DNA of 64,000 bases, taken from Halobellus litoreus (GTDB taxonomy: Archaea; Halobacteriota; Halobacteria; Halobacteriales; Haloferacaceae). Of the stretch, positions 34,698 to 42,751 are shown piece after piece. The stretch's first letter is position 1; each line of letters starts with the position of its first letter. The notes under the pieces were generated by a model. The model worked only from the letters and a program-made list of their open reading frames with translations, ran no database searches and had not been told where the DNA came from. The stretch lies in contig NZ_JANHAW010000002.1 in NCBI RefSeq assembly GCF_024464595.1, forward strand, positions 992,001 to 1,056,000, given 5' to 3'. Both the position numbers and the translations under genes were made by a program.

Positions 34698-35837
34698 CTA
34701 CCGGTCGTCGAGCTCGGGGAAGGTCAGGTCCTCGGGGCCGACGTAGCGCGCCCGCGGGCGGATCAGGCGGTTGTCCTCGTACTGTTCGAGGATGTGGGCG
34801 ATCCAGCCGGCGACCCGGGACATCGCGAAGATCGGCGTATAGATGTCGATCGGAATGCCCATCTGGTAGTACGTCGACGCCGAGTAGAAGTCGACGTTGG
34901 GCGCGAGGCCTTTCTCCTCGGTGATGTACTCCTCGATGGCGACGGAGTAGTCGTACCACTTGGTGTCGCCGGCGGCCTCCGCCAGCGACTTCGACTTCTC
35001 GCCGAGGATCTTCGCGCGGGGGTCCTTGACGTTGTAGACCCGGTGACCGAACCCGGGGACGCGGCGGCCCTCCGCGAGCGCGTTCTCGACCCACTCGGTG
35101 GGACCGACGTCGCTTTCGTCGACCTCCTTCAGCATCCGCATCACGTTGGCGTTCGCGCCGCCGTGGAGCGATCCGGCGAGCGTGCCGACGGCCGAGGTGA
35201 CCGCGCTGTGGAGGTCAGAAAGCGTCGAGGCGGTCACCATCGCCGAGAACGTCGAGGCGTTCAGGCCGTGGTCGGCGTGGAGGACGAGCGCCATATCGAA
35301 GGTCTCAGCGAGGACGTCGTCGGGTACCTCGTCGTTGAGCATGTAGAGGAAGTTCTCCGCGTGGTCGAGATCCGCCCGGGGTTCGACGGGATCGTCGCCC
35401 TGACGGATGCGCTGAAACGCGGCGAGGGCGGTCGGGACCTTCGCGGTGATCCGGCACGCCTTCCGGAGGTTCGCGTCGAGGTCGGTCACGTCCTGATGGT
35501 CGGCGTCGGCGTCGTACGCCGACAGCGTCGAGACGATAGTCCGGAGCGCGGCCATCGGGACCTCGTCGGCCTCCGCGAGCTTCCGGACCACGGAGTGCAC
35601 CTCGTCGGCGAGCGTCCGGCGCTCGGCCATCCACGACTCGAAATCCGCAAGTTCCGCCGCGTCCGGGAGTTCGTCGTGCCAGAGGAGATAGACGACTTCC
35701 TCGTAAGAGGCCTCGCGGGCCAGCGCCTCGATCGGATACCCGCGGTAGACCAGTTTTCCGGCGTCGCCGTCGATGTAGCTCAGCTCCGACTCGGCGACGA
35801 GGACGCCTTCCAGCCCGCGCTTCAGGTCGTCTGACAT
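34698..35837 (-). CDS. gltA: Citrate synthase
   Basis: Condenses oxaloacetate and acetyl-CoA to citrate in the TCA cycle. The 379-residue (short, type I-like) enzyme has catalytic His225 (GSLHGGANANVM), His265 (VPGFGHRVYNVKDPR) and Asp316 (PNVDFYSAS). It starts MSDDLKRGLEGVLVAESELSYIDGD, as in archaeal and Gram-positive citrate synthases. A T-rich CTTTTTTC TATA-like element (complement of about 35867-35874) lies about 30 bp upstream. It is divergent from the TrkA-C protein gene and monocistronic. Confidence 0.96.
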   Translation of the reverse strand: MSDDLKRGLEGVLVAESELSYIDGDAGKLVYRGYPIEALAREASYEEVVYLLWHDELPDAAELADFESWMAERRTLADEVHSVVRKLAEADEVPMAALRTIVSTLSAYDADADHQDVTDLDANLRKACRITAKVPTALAAFQRIRQGDDPVEPRADLDHAENFLYMLNDEVPDDVLAETFDMALVLHADHGLNASTFSAMVTASTLSDLHSAVTSAVGTLAGSLHGGANANVMRMLKEVDESDVGPTEWVENALAEGRRVPGFGHRVYNVKDPRAKILGEKSKSLAEAAGDTKWYDYSVAIEEYITEEKGLAPNVDFYSASTYYQMGIPIDIYTPIFAMSRVAGWIAHILEQYEDNRLIRPRARYVGPEDLTFPELDDR

Positions 35838-35957
35838 ACCTATTCAGTTCCCTTGCGTGTGAAAAAAGCGTTACCGTTTCCTGGTGTCGGAAGTCATTCC
35901 CCCGGACCGACGCCGCGAGCACCAAGCGTTTTTGCGCCCCACCGCGAACGGCGAGGT

Positions 35958-37184
35958 ATGGATCCACAGGACGTCGAGTACGAACCGGTCAGCGTCAAGG
36001 AGGTGCTCGCGGAGATGAAAGACACCGCCGAGCTCCTCATCGACCTCTCGTACTCGGCCGTCCTCAACGGGAGCGACGAGATCGCCCGGGAGGTGCTGGA
36101 ACTCGAAGGGCGGATGGACATCCTCCAGCTCCAGGGCCGGATGAGTCTCCTGATGGCCGCCCGGAGCCCCGAAGACGCCGAGCAGCTCGCCCCCGTCCTC
36201 GGCGTGATGGGAGCCGCCGAGAAGATCTCGAACGCCGCCGGCGACATCGCGAAGATCGTCCTCGAGGACATCGGGATGCCCGACGCGATCCGCACCGCCC
36301 TCCCCGAGGCCGTCGAGGTGCTGGTCCGCGCGAGCGTCGCCGAGGACTCACCCTACGCCGGCCGAACGCTCCGCGACGTCAATATGGAGACGGAGACGGG
36401 CGTGCGCGTCATCGCGATCCGACGCGAGTCCGTCACCGGGAAGCGGCGGTGGCTGATGAACCCCGGTCCCGACAGTCAGCTCCGGCCCAACGACTCGCTC
36501 CTGCTTCGGGGCCCTCGCGACGGGATCTCGACGGTCTACGAGTCGGCGTCGGGGGCTCGCTACGAGCCGCCGGCGGCGGTCGAACCGCCGATCGAGGACC
36601 TCGAACGCGCGATCGACTCGATCACGCTGATGAAGGACATGAGCGAACTCGCCGTCGACCTGGCCTACGGCGCGGTGCTGTTCGACAGCGAGGGCGTCGC
36701 CGAGGAGGTCAAGGAGTTGGAGGCAGAGGTCGACGCCCTGCAGTCGCGCTTCGAGGCGTGGACCCTCCGCGCGGCGGGCCGCGTCGAGGACCCGGTCAGC
36801 CTCCGCGGCCTCGTCCACCTGGCGTCGGCGACGGAGGTCATCTCCGACGCCGCCCTCGAGATCAGCGAGGGCATCTACCGCGGGATCGACGCTCACCCGG
36901 TCGTCGCCGCCGCCGTCGAGGAGTCCGACGAGGTGATCGTGCGGCTCTCGGTCGCGTCCGACGCGCAACTCGCGGGCACCACGCTCGGCGAACGGATGGT
37001 GAAGACCGAGACGGGGATGCGCGTCATCGCCGTCCGCCGCGGCGAGGACGCCGAGGAGTGGGTCGTCCAGCCAGGGCCGGAGACCGAACTCCGCGGCGGC
37101 GACGTCATCATCGCGAAGGGGACGCGAGCGGGTGCCGAACGGCTGAGCGAACTCGTCGGCGACGCCGAAGAGTTCGACGGGTAG
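35958..37184 (+). CDS. TrkA C-terminal (RCK_C) and PhoU-like domain protein, internally duplicated
   Basis: 408 soluble residues made of two homologous halves. The first (about 15-185) reads MKDTAELLIDLSYSAVLN...TETGVRVIAIRR and the second (about 220-395) MKDMSELAVDLAYGAVLF...TETGMRVIAVRR. Each half has a PhoU-like helical bundle followed by an RCK_C domain (LRPNDSLLLRG, LRGGDVIIAKG) that in K+ channels and transporters binds a regulatory ligand. There is no membrane part, so it is probably a regulator of a separate cation transporter. Tcgttttt-type TATA at about 35926-35933 suggests a leaderless message. Confidence 0.88.
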   Translation: MDPQDVEYEPVSVKEVLAEMKDTAELLIDLSYSAVLNGSDEIAREVLELEGRMDILQLQGRMSLLMAARSPEDAEQLAPVLGVMGAAEKISNAAGDIAKIVLEDIGMPDAIRTALPEAVEVLVRASVAEDSPYAGRTLRDVNMETETGVRVIAIRRESVTGKRRWLMNPGPDSQLRPNDSLLLRGPRDGISTVYESASGARYEPPAAVEPPIEDLERAIDSITLMKDMSELAVDLAYGAVLFDSEGVAEEVKELEAEVDALQSRFEAWTLRAAGRVEDPVSLRGLVHLASATEVISDAALEISEGIYRGIDAHPVVAAAVEESDEVIVRLSVASDAQLAGTTLGERMVKTETGMRVIAVRRGEDAEEWVVQPGPETELRGGDVIIAKGTRAGAERLSELVGDAEEFDG

Positions 37185-37214
37185 CAGTTCGACGGTAGCA
37201 GTTCGACGGGCAGC
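37171..37214. repeat. Three tandem 14-15-bp repeats at a gene end
   Basis: agttcgacgggtagc, agttcgacggtagc and agttcgacgggcagc lie head to tail. The first copy is the coding end of the TrkA-C protein (Glu-Phe-Asp-Gly-stop); the other two follow the stop codon. This looks like local slippage or a maintained 3' element. Confidence 0.85.
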
Positions 37215-37256
37215 GGCCTTCGATCGTGGGGGCGGCGGCACGGCCCGCCGGGGACG

Positions 37257-37547
37257 TCACAAGTCTCGTGCCAGCCGAACGGCCTCGACGACGGTCAGCA
37301 CCGAGGCGACGAGCAGCGCCGTCGAGGTCGCGAGGACGAACGCGAGCACGAGAAACCAGCCCTCCGGACCCAGGACGGGGTACTCGCGCGTCCCCGCGAA
37401 CGGCCCGAAGATCTCGAACACGCGGGCGAGGTAGGCGGCGACCGCCAGCGCGACGCCGGCGGCGACGCCGATGGTCGCGTTTCGCGGGACGGACAGCGCG
37501 CGGACCAACCCCGATTGCGGCGGCCGGTCGGGAACCTCTTCGCTCAC
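37257..37547 (-). CDS. Small two-helix membrane protein
   Basis: 96 residues from a GTG whose first base is 37547, starting VSEEVPDRPPQSGLVRALSVPRNATIG. Hydrophobic segments at about 25-45 and 62-85 are followed by a C-terminal EAVRLARDL helix. The pattern of an acidic cap, SGLVRALSVPRNA and a closing RLARDL resembles a conserved haloarchaeal DUF family (possibly DUF7536, from memory). Starts further upstream in this frame would run through the promoter of the divergent gene and are rejected. Function unknown. Confidence 0.7.
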   Translation of the reverse strand: MSEEVPDRPPQSGLVRALSVPRNATIGVAAGVALAVAAYLARVFEIFGPFAGTREYPVLGPEGWFLVLAFVLATSTALLVASVLTVVEAVRLARDL

Positions 37548-37689
37548 GGTCGTCCCTTGCAGCGGGGTCGGCAAAGCGTCGTCGGTCGGCGGCGACCGCC
37601 GTCGGTCCCGGGCCGTGAGAACGGAACGTAGACCACGGGCAGCGGCGGAGACCGAACCCCTAAAGGTCGACCCCTCCGAGTGTCGGACA

Positions 37690-38646
37690 ATGACGACACT
37701 CGGCACGGCGAGTGCGGCCCCCGGCGAGACCGACACGGGCCGTCTGGAAGTGGGCGAATCCCGCGACGGGTCGGCGGTTGGGCTTCCCTGTGCGGTCGTG
37801 AACGGCACTACCGACGGGCAGACGCTCTATCTGCAAGCGGCCTCGGACGGCGACGAACTGAACGGCGTCGGCGTCATCAGTCGCGTCGTTCCGCAACTCG
37901 ATCCCACGGAGCTTTCGGGGACGATCCTCGTCGTGGGCATCGTCAACTACCACGCGTTCCAGGTGGCCGAGCACCGGAACCCGATCGACGACACGAAGAT
38001 GAACCGCGCGTACCCCGGCGACGAGAAGGGGACCTCCTCCGAGCGCATCGCCGCGGCCACGTTCGACGCCGCGACGCGCGCGGATCTGGTCCTGGACCTC
38101 CACCAGGGTTCAACCTCGCGGATGATCGACGAGGTCCGCGTCCGCTGCGGCCGCCGACACCGCCTCCACGACGAGTGCCTCGAGCTCGCGAAGACGTTCG
38201 GCTGCGGGTACGTCCTCGACCAGAAGGGCCCCGAGGGGCAACTGGCCCGTGCGGCCCCCGACGAGGGCATCCCGACGGTGGATCCCGAACTCGGCGGCTG
38301 CGTCGGCTGGGACGAGGAGAGCATCCGGAAGGGCGTCGAGGGCGTGTTCAACGTTCTCCGGGAGTACGGCTTCCTCGGCGGCGACACGAACACGTCGCGA
38401 CAGACCCGCGCGAAGGGGTTCGATCAGTACGGCTCGCCGAGCGGGGGGCTCGTCCGGTTCGAGGTCGACCTCGGCGACCGAGTGTCCGCCGGCGACCTGC
38501 TCTTCGAGGTGACCGACGCCTTCGGCGAACTGAAGGCCCGCGTGACCGCCAACAGCGACGGGGTGTTCTGGCGGACGCGCCGGCTCCCCCAGGTCGCGAC
38601 CGGCGAGTACGTCTGCTCGGTCGGGACCAACGTCGACACGTACTGA
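37690..38646 (+). CDS. Succinylglutamate desuccinylase/aspartoacylase family deacylase
   Basis: A zinc carboxypeptidase-like hydrolase of 318 residues. The family normally uses H-x2-E...H. Here VNYHAFQVAEHRNPIDDTKMNRAYPGD (about 78-108) and LVLDLHQGSTSRMIDEVR (about 133-150, His138) supply candidate metal and substrate residues. DPELGGCVGWDEESIRKG holds the catalytic Glu. A C-terminal barrel-sandwich-like domain (FEVDLGDRVSAGDLLFEVTDAFGE) is typical of the AstE/AspA_AstE group in archaea. Substrate unknown. It is closely followed (24 bp) by the threonine-synthase-like gene, so probably co-transcribed. Confidence 0.85.
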   Translation: MTTLGTASAAPGETDTGRLEVGESRDGSAVGLPCAVVNGTTDGQTLYLQAASDGDELNGVGVISRVVPQLDPTELSGTILVVGIVNYHAFQVAEHRNPIDDTKMNRAYPGDEKGTSSERIAAATFDAATRADLVLDLHQGSTSRMIDEVRVRCGRRHRLHDECLELAKTFGCGYVLDQKGPEGQLARAAPDEGIPTVDPELGGCVGWDEESIRKGVEGVFNVLREYGFLGGDTNTSRQTRAKGFDQYGSPSGGLVRFEVDLGDRVSAGDLLFEVTDAFGELKARVTANSDGVFWRTRRLPQVATGEYVCSVGTNVDTY

Positions 38647-38670
38647 GCGATCACCGAGGCTCACCGAACG

Positions 38671-39777
38671 ATGTCACTCCCGCCCGCGCTCGAACTCGCC
38701 TGCTCGGCCTGCGACGAGACATACGACGAGTGGACGTGGCAGTGTGACTGCGGCGCGCCGCTTGACTTCGCGTCGCCGTCGTGCGCGCACGGCGGGCGGT
38801 CGGGAGAGCCGCCGGCATCGTGGGCGGACACCCGCGCCGGGCTGTGGTCCTTTCGGGACTTCCTCCCGGTCGATCCGCGCGTCACGCTCGGCGAGGGCCT
38901 GACGCCGCTCGTCGACGCTCCCGAGTGGGACGCGGCGTTCAAACTGGAGTACGTGTTCCCGACGGGCTCGTTCAAGGACCGCGGCGCGACGGTGACGCTC
39001 TCGGTCGCCGCCGAACTGGGCGTCGACCGCGTGGTCGAGGACTCCTCGGGCAACGCGGGCGCGGCCATCGCGACCTACGCGGCCCGTGCCGGCATCGACG
39101 CCGAGATATACGTTCCCGACGCCGTCAAGCCCGCCAAGCGCCGCGCGATCGAACGGACCGGCGCGACCGTCGTCCCGATCGCGGGGACTCGCGAGGACGT
39201 CACCGACGCTTGCGTCCGGGCCGTCGAGTCCGACGACGCGTGGTACGCCTCCCACGCCTGGAACCCGGCCTTCTTCGCGGGCACGGCGACGTTCGCCCAC
39301 GAGGTCTGCGCCCAGCGGGACTGGACCGCCCCGGACGCCGTCGTGACGCCGCTCGGCCACGGGACGCTCTTTCTCGGCGCCTACCGCGGCTTCCGCGACC
39401 TCTACGACGCCGGGTGGATCGAGTCGATGCCGCGGCTCCTCGGCGCGCAGGCCGCCGGTGCCGCCCCGATCGCCGCGGAACGACACGGCGAGGCGGCGGC
39501 CGCCGGGGCCAACGACGTCGCCGACGGGATCCAGATCCGCGAACCGGTCCGGAAGTCGCAGATCCTGGCCGCGATCGACGACACCGACGGCGACGCCGTC
39601 GCGCTCGCGTCCGAGGCGGTCGAACGCGAACTCGACGCGCTCCACCGGCGGGGGTTCTACGTCGAACCCACCTGCGCCGTCGCGCCCGCGGCGCTTGAGG
39701 TCTACCGCGAGCGCGGCGTCGTCGCTCCCGACGACGACGTCGTGGTCGCGCTCACCGGGAGCGGGCTGAAAACGTAG
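38671..39777 (+). CDS. PLP-dependent threonine synthase-like enzyme
   Basis: 368 residues of fold type II. An N-terminal zinc-ribbon-like segment has Cys11, Cys14, Cys25 and Cys27 (CSACDE...CDCG), as in archaeal threonine synthases. The PLP lysine is Lys102 in PTGSFKDRGATVTLS, the substrate loop is DSSGNAGAAIATYAARAG, and ALTGSGLKT closes the protein. Threonine synthase itself converts O-phosphohomoserine to threonine; haloarchaea have several paralogues, so the substrate here is uncertain. It is probably in an operon with the upstream deacylase. Confidence 0.87.
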   Translation: MSLPPALELACSACDETYDEWTWQCDCGAPLDFASPSCAHGGRSGEPPASWADTRAGLWSFRDFLPVDPRVTLGEGLTPLVDAPEWDAAFKLEYVFPTGSFKDRGATVTLSVAAELGVDRVVEDSSGNAGAAIATYAARAGIDAEIYVPDAVKPAKRRAIERTGATVVPIAGTREDVTDACVRAVESDDAWYASHAWNPAFFAGTATFAHEVCAQRDWTAPDAVVTPLGHGTLFLGAYRGFRDLYDAGWIESMPRLLGAQAAGAAPIAAERHGEAAAAGANDVADGIQIREPVRKSQILAAIDDTDGDAVALASEAVERELDALHRRGFYVEPTCAVAPAALEVYRERGVVAPDDDVVVALTGSGLKT

Positions 39778-39851
39778 TCGAGCCGACGAGGGTGTCGTAT
39801 AGAAATCTCGTCACGCCGGTGCCGTCACGGCCTCGTGGCCGCACCAGCCGG

Positions 39852-39914
39852 GAGGTGGACCACACCCGAGAATCGAAGGGACTGCTTCGACTTCCTCGAA
39901 GATCGATCCACCTC
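39852..39914. promoter_or_regulatory. Inverted-repeat region upstream of the unknown gene
   Basis: gaggtgga (39852-39859) and tccacctc (39907-39914) form an 8-bp perfect inverted repeat around 47 nt that include an inner cgaag/cttcg hairpin. It lies 65-130 bp ahead of the GTG at 39979. It may be a structured leader or an operator; nothing more can be said. Confidence 0.45.
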
Positions 39915-39978
39915 TCCTCCCTCCGAGGTTTGATGATGATTCGAATGGTTAATCGTCCAGGCCACCAGTCGTAGTATC

Positions 39979-40794
39979 GTGACTGATTGGAGCGATCGTG
40001 TAGAATCCGGTTCGGAAATTCTGCGCCAACGGGCGGTTCGAATTCCGCTCCCGGATGTGGACGCAGAGCGGTCCTTCCATCAGAATATGATGCGAATTGC
40101 GGCCGCTGGCGACCGAAAGAGCAAGTTACTCGACGACCCGGACGTGCCGTTGACGGAAGTCTACGAGGACGAACTGGACGAGATGAGACAGAGTTTCGAA
40201 CACCGCTTGCAACAGGTCGCTGGCGAGAACTACTACGATGTTGCAACCGCGTATCTCGACGGCGAGCGTGACGACTGGATCGGGGCACTCGCAGCGTACT
40301 ACCTGGAGTGTTATTACCGCCTACAGGAACGCTACACGGTCGACGAGCAGATCTTCTTTTTACTAATCCTGCGGTACCCGGAGTCGTTCACTGTGAACCT
40401 CAGCTTTCTCACCGGCGATTTCGGCTCCGAGGGGGTCAGATACGAGTCCTCGACGCACGTCGGGGGCGATCTCAACGAGCACGATCGAGAACAGGTTCAC
40501 GCCGACTGCCAGTACTCACAGCACAAAGCCGCAGAGTACCTTCGAGAGCACGTCGATTGCATTCGAGAAGCCGTCCCGGATCCGGACACGACCCCGTTCG
40601 AACAGCGCCGATACGGGGGGTTCGTGCATATCACGGGGAGGCAAGGACCGACGTTCGAGGAGATACTGGAGTCTCTCTCCCCGGACCCGGACCGGTTCGA
40701 CGACGAACCGTCGACACCCGGCCTCGTTGCGGAGGGACCAGAGGCCAAACGAGCGAAGCGGGAGTTGCTCACCGACGCCGAGGTCGTGATCTGA
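39979..40794 (+). CDS. Unrecognised soluble protein of 271 residues
   Basis: Starts at GTG 39979 (MTDWSDRVESGSEILRQRAV). It is predicted mostly helical and cytoplasmic, with no signal, membrane helix or cysteine motif. Notable stretches are YYLECYYRLQERYTVDEQIFFLLILRYPESF (about 107-137), a Tyr/Phe-rich amphipathic region, and HADCQYSQHKAAEYLREHVDCIREAV near 173-198. I recognise no family. Codon use is less GC-biased at third positions than its neighbours, and AT-richer flanking DNA hints at a later acquisition. Its neighbours (PLP enzyme, methyltransferases) give no functional link. Confidence 0.75.
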   Translation: MTDWSDRVESGSEILRQRAVRIPLPDVDAERSFHQNMMRIAAAGDRKSKLLDDPDVPLTEVYEDELDEMRQSFEHRLQQVAGENYYDVATAYLDGERDDWIGALAAYYLECYYRLQERYTVDEQIFFLLILRYPESFTVNLSFLTGDFGSEGVRYESSTHVGGDLNEHDREQVHADCQYSQHKAAEYLREHVDCIREAVPDPDTTPFEQRRYGGFVHITGRQGPTFEEILESLSPDPDRFDDEPSTPGLVAEGPEAKRAKRELLTDAEVVI

Positions 40795-40874
40795 TCAGCG
40801 ACCCCGCTGTACTGAACGATTCCCATCCGGGGGTGGCAAGCCTCAGATGACACCGACAGCGGGAGAAAAGCGAC

Positions 40875-41675
40875 TTACCGGCGACCCGTCTGCTCGTCCC
40901 AATCGATCCACTCCTGTTCCCAGCCGGTCTTCGCGAAATATCCCGGCTCGCTCGCCCGCTGGGCCTCCTCCCGCTCGGTCCGATTGCGGGCGGGCGCGCT
41001 GCTCTGTTCACCGTCGACCAGCAGGGGTTTGAACGCCACCGGCCCGCACCGCTCGACGACCTCGCCGGCGTCGTCGACGACGGCGAGCGACTGCTCGGGG
41101 CCGCCCAGCGGGAGGACGAGTTTTCCCCCGGGTGCGAGTTGCTCGACCAGTCGCTGCGGGGGGTCGATCGCGGCCGCCTCGACCAGGATTCGGTCGAACG
41201 GCGCGTACTCAGAGAGCCCGCGCGCACCGTCGCGAGCGTCCACGAGGACGCCGCCGTAGCCGGCGGATTCGAGGTTCGATCGCGCGGCGTAGACGAGTCT
41301 GCGGTCGATGTCGACCGCGTGCACGCGCGTCTCGCCCACCATCTCGGCGAGGATGGCCGCCGTGTAGCCGACGCCCGCGCCGACGATCAGGACGTCGCCG
41401 GTCGAGCTATCGGTCGCCGATTCGGGGGCGTCCGCGACCGATCCGCCGGAGCGACCGGCGTTCCGCGCGTCGACGTCGAGCGCCGTCAGCAGGCGGGCGA
41501 CCATCTCGGGAGCCAGAATCGTAGTGCCCTGCGCTTCGCCCCGGCCGTCGTAGGGCGCGTCGTCGACGAACGGCCGGCGGGGGACCGTCCGCATCGCGAG
41601 CGCGACGGCCTCGTCGACCGACAGCCGCTCCTCGAGGCCGTCGACCATCTCGGCTCGGAGGTCCCCGGGTTCCAT
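40875..41675 (-). CDS. PIMT-family methyltransferase (divergent paralogue)
   Basis: 266 residues from MEPGDLRAEMVDGLEERLSVDEAVA. The SAM-binding Rossmann motif is VLIVGAGVGYTAAILAEMVG (the usual form is VLEIGTGSGY), followed by VHAVDIDRRLVYAARSNLE and FDRILVEAAAIDPPQRLVEQLAPGGKLVLPLG. The conserved PIMT substrate motif is changed (GTTILAPEMVARLL in place of TVSAPHMVALM), and an acidic insert of about 25 residues precedes the SAM loop. It may be inactive on isoaspartate or have another substrate. It lies immediately downstream of the canonical enzyme, same strand. Confidence 0.86.
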   Translation of the reverse strand: MEPGDLRAEMVDGLEERLSVDEAVALAMRTVPRRPFVDDAPYDGRGEAQGTTILAPEMVARLLTALDVDARNAGRSGGSVADAPESATDSSTGDVLIVGAGVGYTAAILAEMVGETRVHAVDIDRRLVYAARSNLESAGYGGVLVDARDGARGLSEYAPFDRILVEAAAIDPPQRLVEQLAPGGKLVLPLGGPEQSLAVVDDAGEVVERCGPVAFKPLLVDGEQSSAPARNRTEREEAQRASEPGYFAKTGWEQEWIDWDEQTGRR

Positions 41676-41771
41676 ACGTGCCGCTCGGGCGCGCGGCCTA
41701 ATCAACTGCACGCTCCGGCCGTCGGACCGGTGGCAGCGGCACCGGACACTGCTCGTTCCTCGCTCGACGGT

Positions 41772-42410
41772 TCACCCCTGAATCCGAACGAAGCGGACGC
41801 CCCCGTGGTCGCTCCGCTCGAACGTGCCGTCCGCGCGCTTTTCGAGGAGGACCAGTTCCTGGTGAGCGTCGCCGACGGGCGCGACGATCCGGCCGCCGGC
41901 TCGGAGCTGATCCCGGATCGCGTCGGGAACGGACGGGACCGCGCACGTGACGTACGCGCCGTCGAACGGGGCGTGGTCGGGCCACCCTTCCCGGCCGTCG
42001 CCGACCCGCACCGAGACCCGGTCGTCGTAGCCGAGTCGGGCGAGCGTCTCGCGGGCCGCCGCGGCGAGGTCGGCGTCGTACTCGACGGAGTAGACGTGTC
42101 CCGCGGGGAGGAGTTCGGCCGTCACCGCCGCGTGGTAGCCGCAGCCGGTCCCGACCTCCAGCACGTCGTCCGCGGGATCGGGATCGAGCAGTTCGCTCAT
42201 CAGCGCGACCATGTGCGGGGCGCTCACGGTCTGGTCGTTCCCGATCGAGAGCGGGCGGTCGCTGTAGGCGCGGTCGCGGCTCCTCTCGGGAACGAACTCG
42301 TGGCGCGGCACCCCGCGGAGCGCGTCGGCGACGCGGTCGCTCTCGACGTAGCCGCGACGGCGCAGTCGCTCGACGAGCGCTCGCCGCGCCTTCGCGTGTT
42401 CCCCGTTCAC
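41772..42410 (-). CDS. pcm: Protein-L-isoaspartate O-methyltransferase
   Basis: Repairs spontaneously damaged Asp/Asn residues by methylating L-isoaspartate. The 212 residues are all canonical. PRHEFVPERSRDRAYSDRPLSIGNDQTVSAPHMVALM (about 35-71) contains the substrate-binding signature. DDVLEVGTGCGYHAAVTAEL is the SAM motif, followed by VYSVEYDADLAAAARETL and DGREGWPDHAPFDGAYVTCA. An adjacent second PIMT-like gene follows 96 bp downstream. Typical length and full motif set. Confidence 0.94.
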   Translation of the reverse strand: MNGEHAKARRALVERLRRRGYVESDRVADALRGVPRHEFVPERSRDRAYSDRPLSIGNDQTVSAPHMVALMSELLDPDPADDVLEVGTGCGYHAAVTAELLPAGHVYSVEYDADLAAAARETLARLGYDDRVSVRVGDGREGWPDHAPFDGAYVTCAVPSVPDAIRDQLRAGGRIVAPVGDAHQELVLLEKRADGTFERSDHGGVRFVRIQG

Positions 42411-42483
42411 ACGCGACGGTTGGCGCTCCAGCGAGTCGAAGCTTTCCCCGTAGCGGGACGGGACCGTCGGTTCGTCCGCGCGA

Positions 42484-42693
42484 TCACGGGCCGAGTGCCC
42501 GTTCGACGGCGCTCGTGAGGTCGACGACGCAGAGCACCATTCCCGCGGCGACGACGAGCGCGACAGCGGCGACGAAGCCGACGAACCCCACGGCGTGGAA
42601 CGTCCACGCGGGGAAGGCGAGTCCGGCCACGGCGACCGGGGCGGCGAGCGCGCCCGCGGCTACGAGGAGGGCGTAGGCGGCAGTTCGTGTCAC
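42484..42693 (-). CDS. Small two-helix membrane protein
   Basis: 69 residues, MTRTAAYALLVAAGALAAPVAV..., with hydrophobic segments about 5-27 and 33-57 and a short amphipathic end (DLTSAVERALGP). It lies just upstream of pcm on the same strand, 73 bp away, and downstream of the zinc-finger protein gene. Function unknown; the short length and low complexity limit confidence. Confidence 0.62.
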   Translation of the reverse strand: MTRTAAYALLVAAGALAAPVAVAGLAFPAWTFHAVGFVGFVAAVALVVAAGMVLCVVDLTSAVERALGP

Positions 42694-42751
42694 TTCGGAG
42701 CTATTTTCTCGCGGTCTAGACGTAAGTGTACCGCCGAAACGTAGAATCCGG

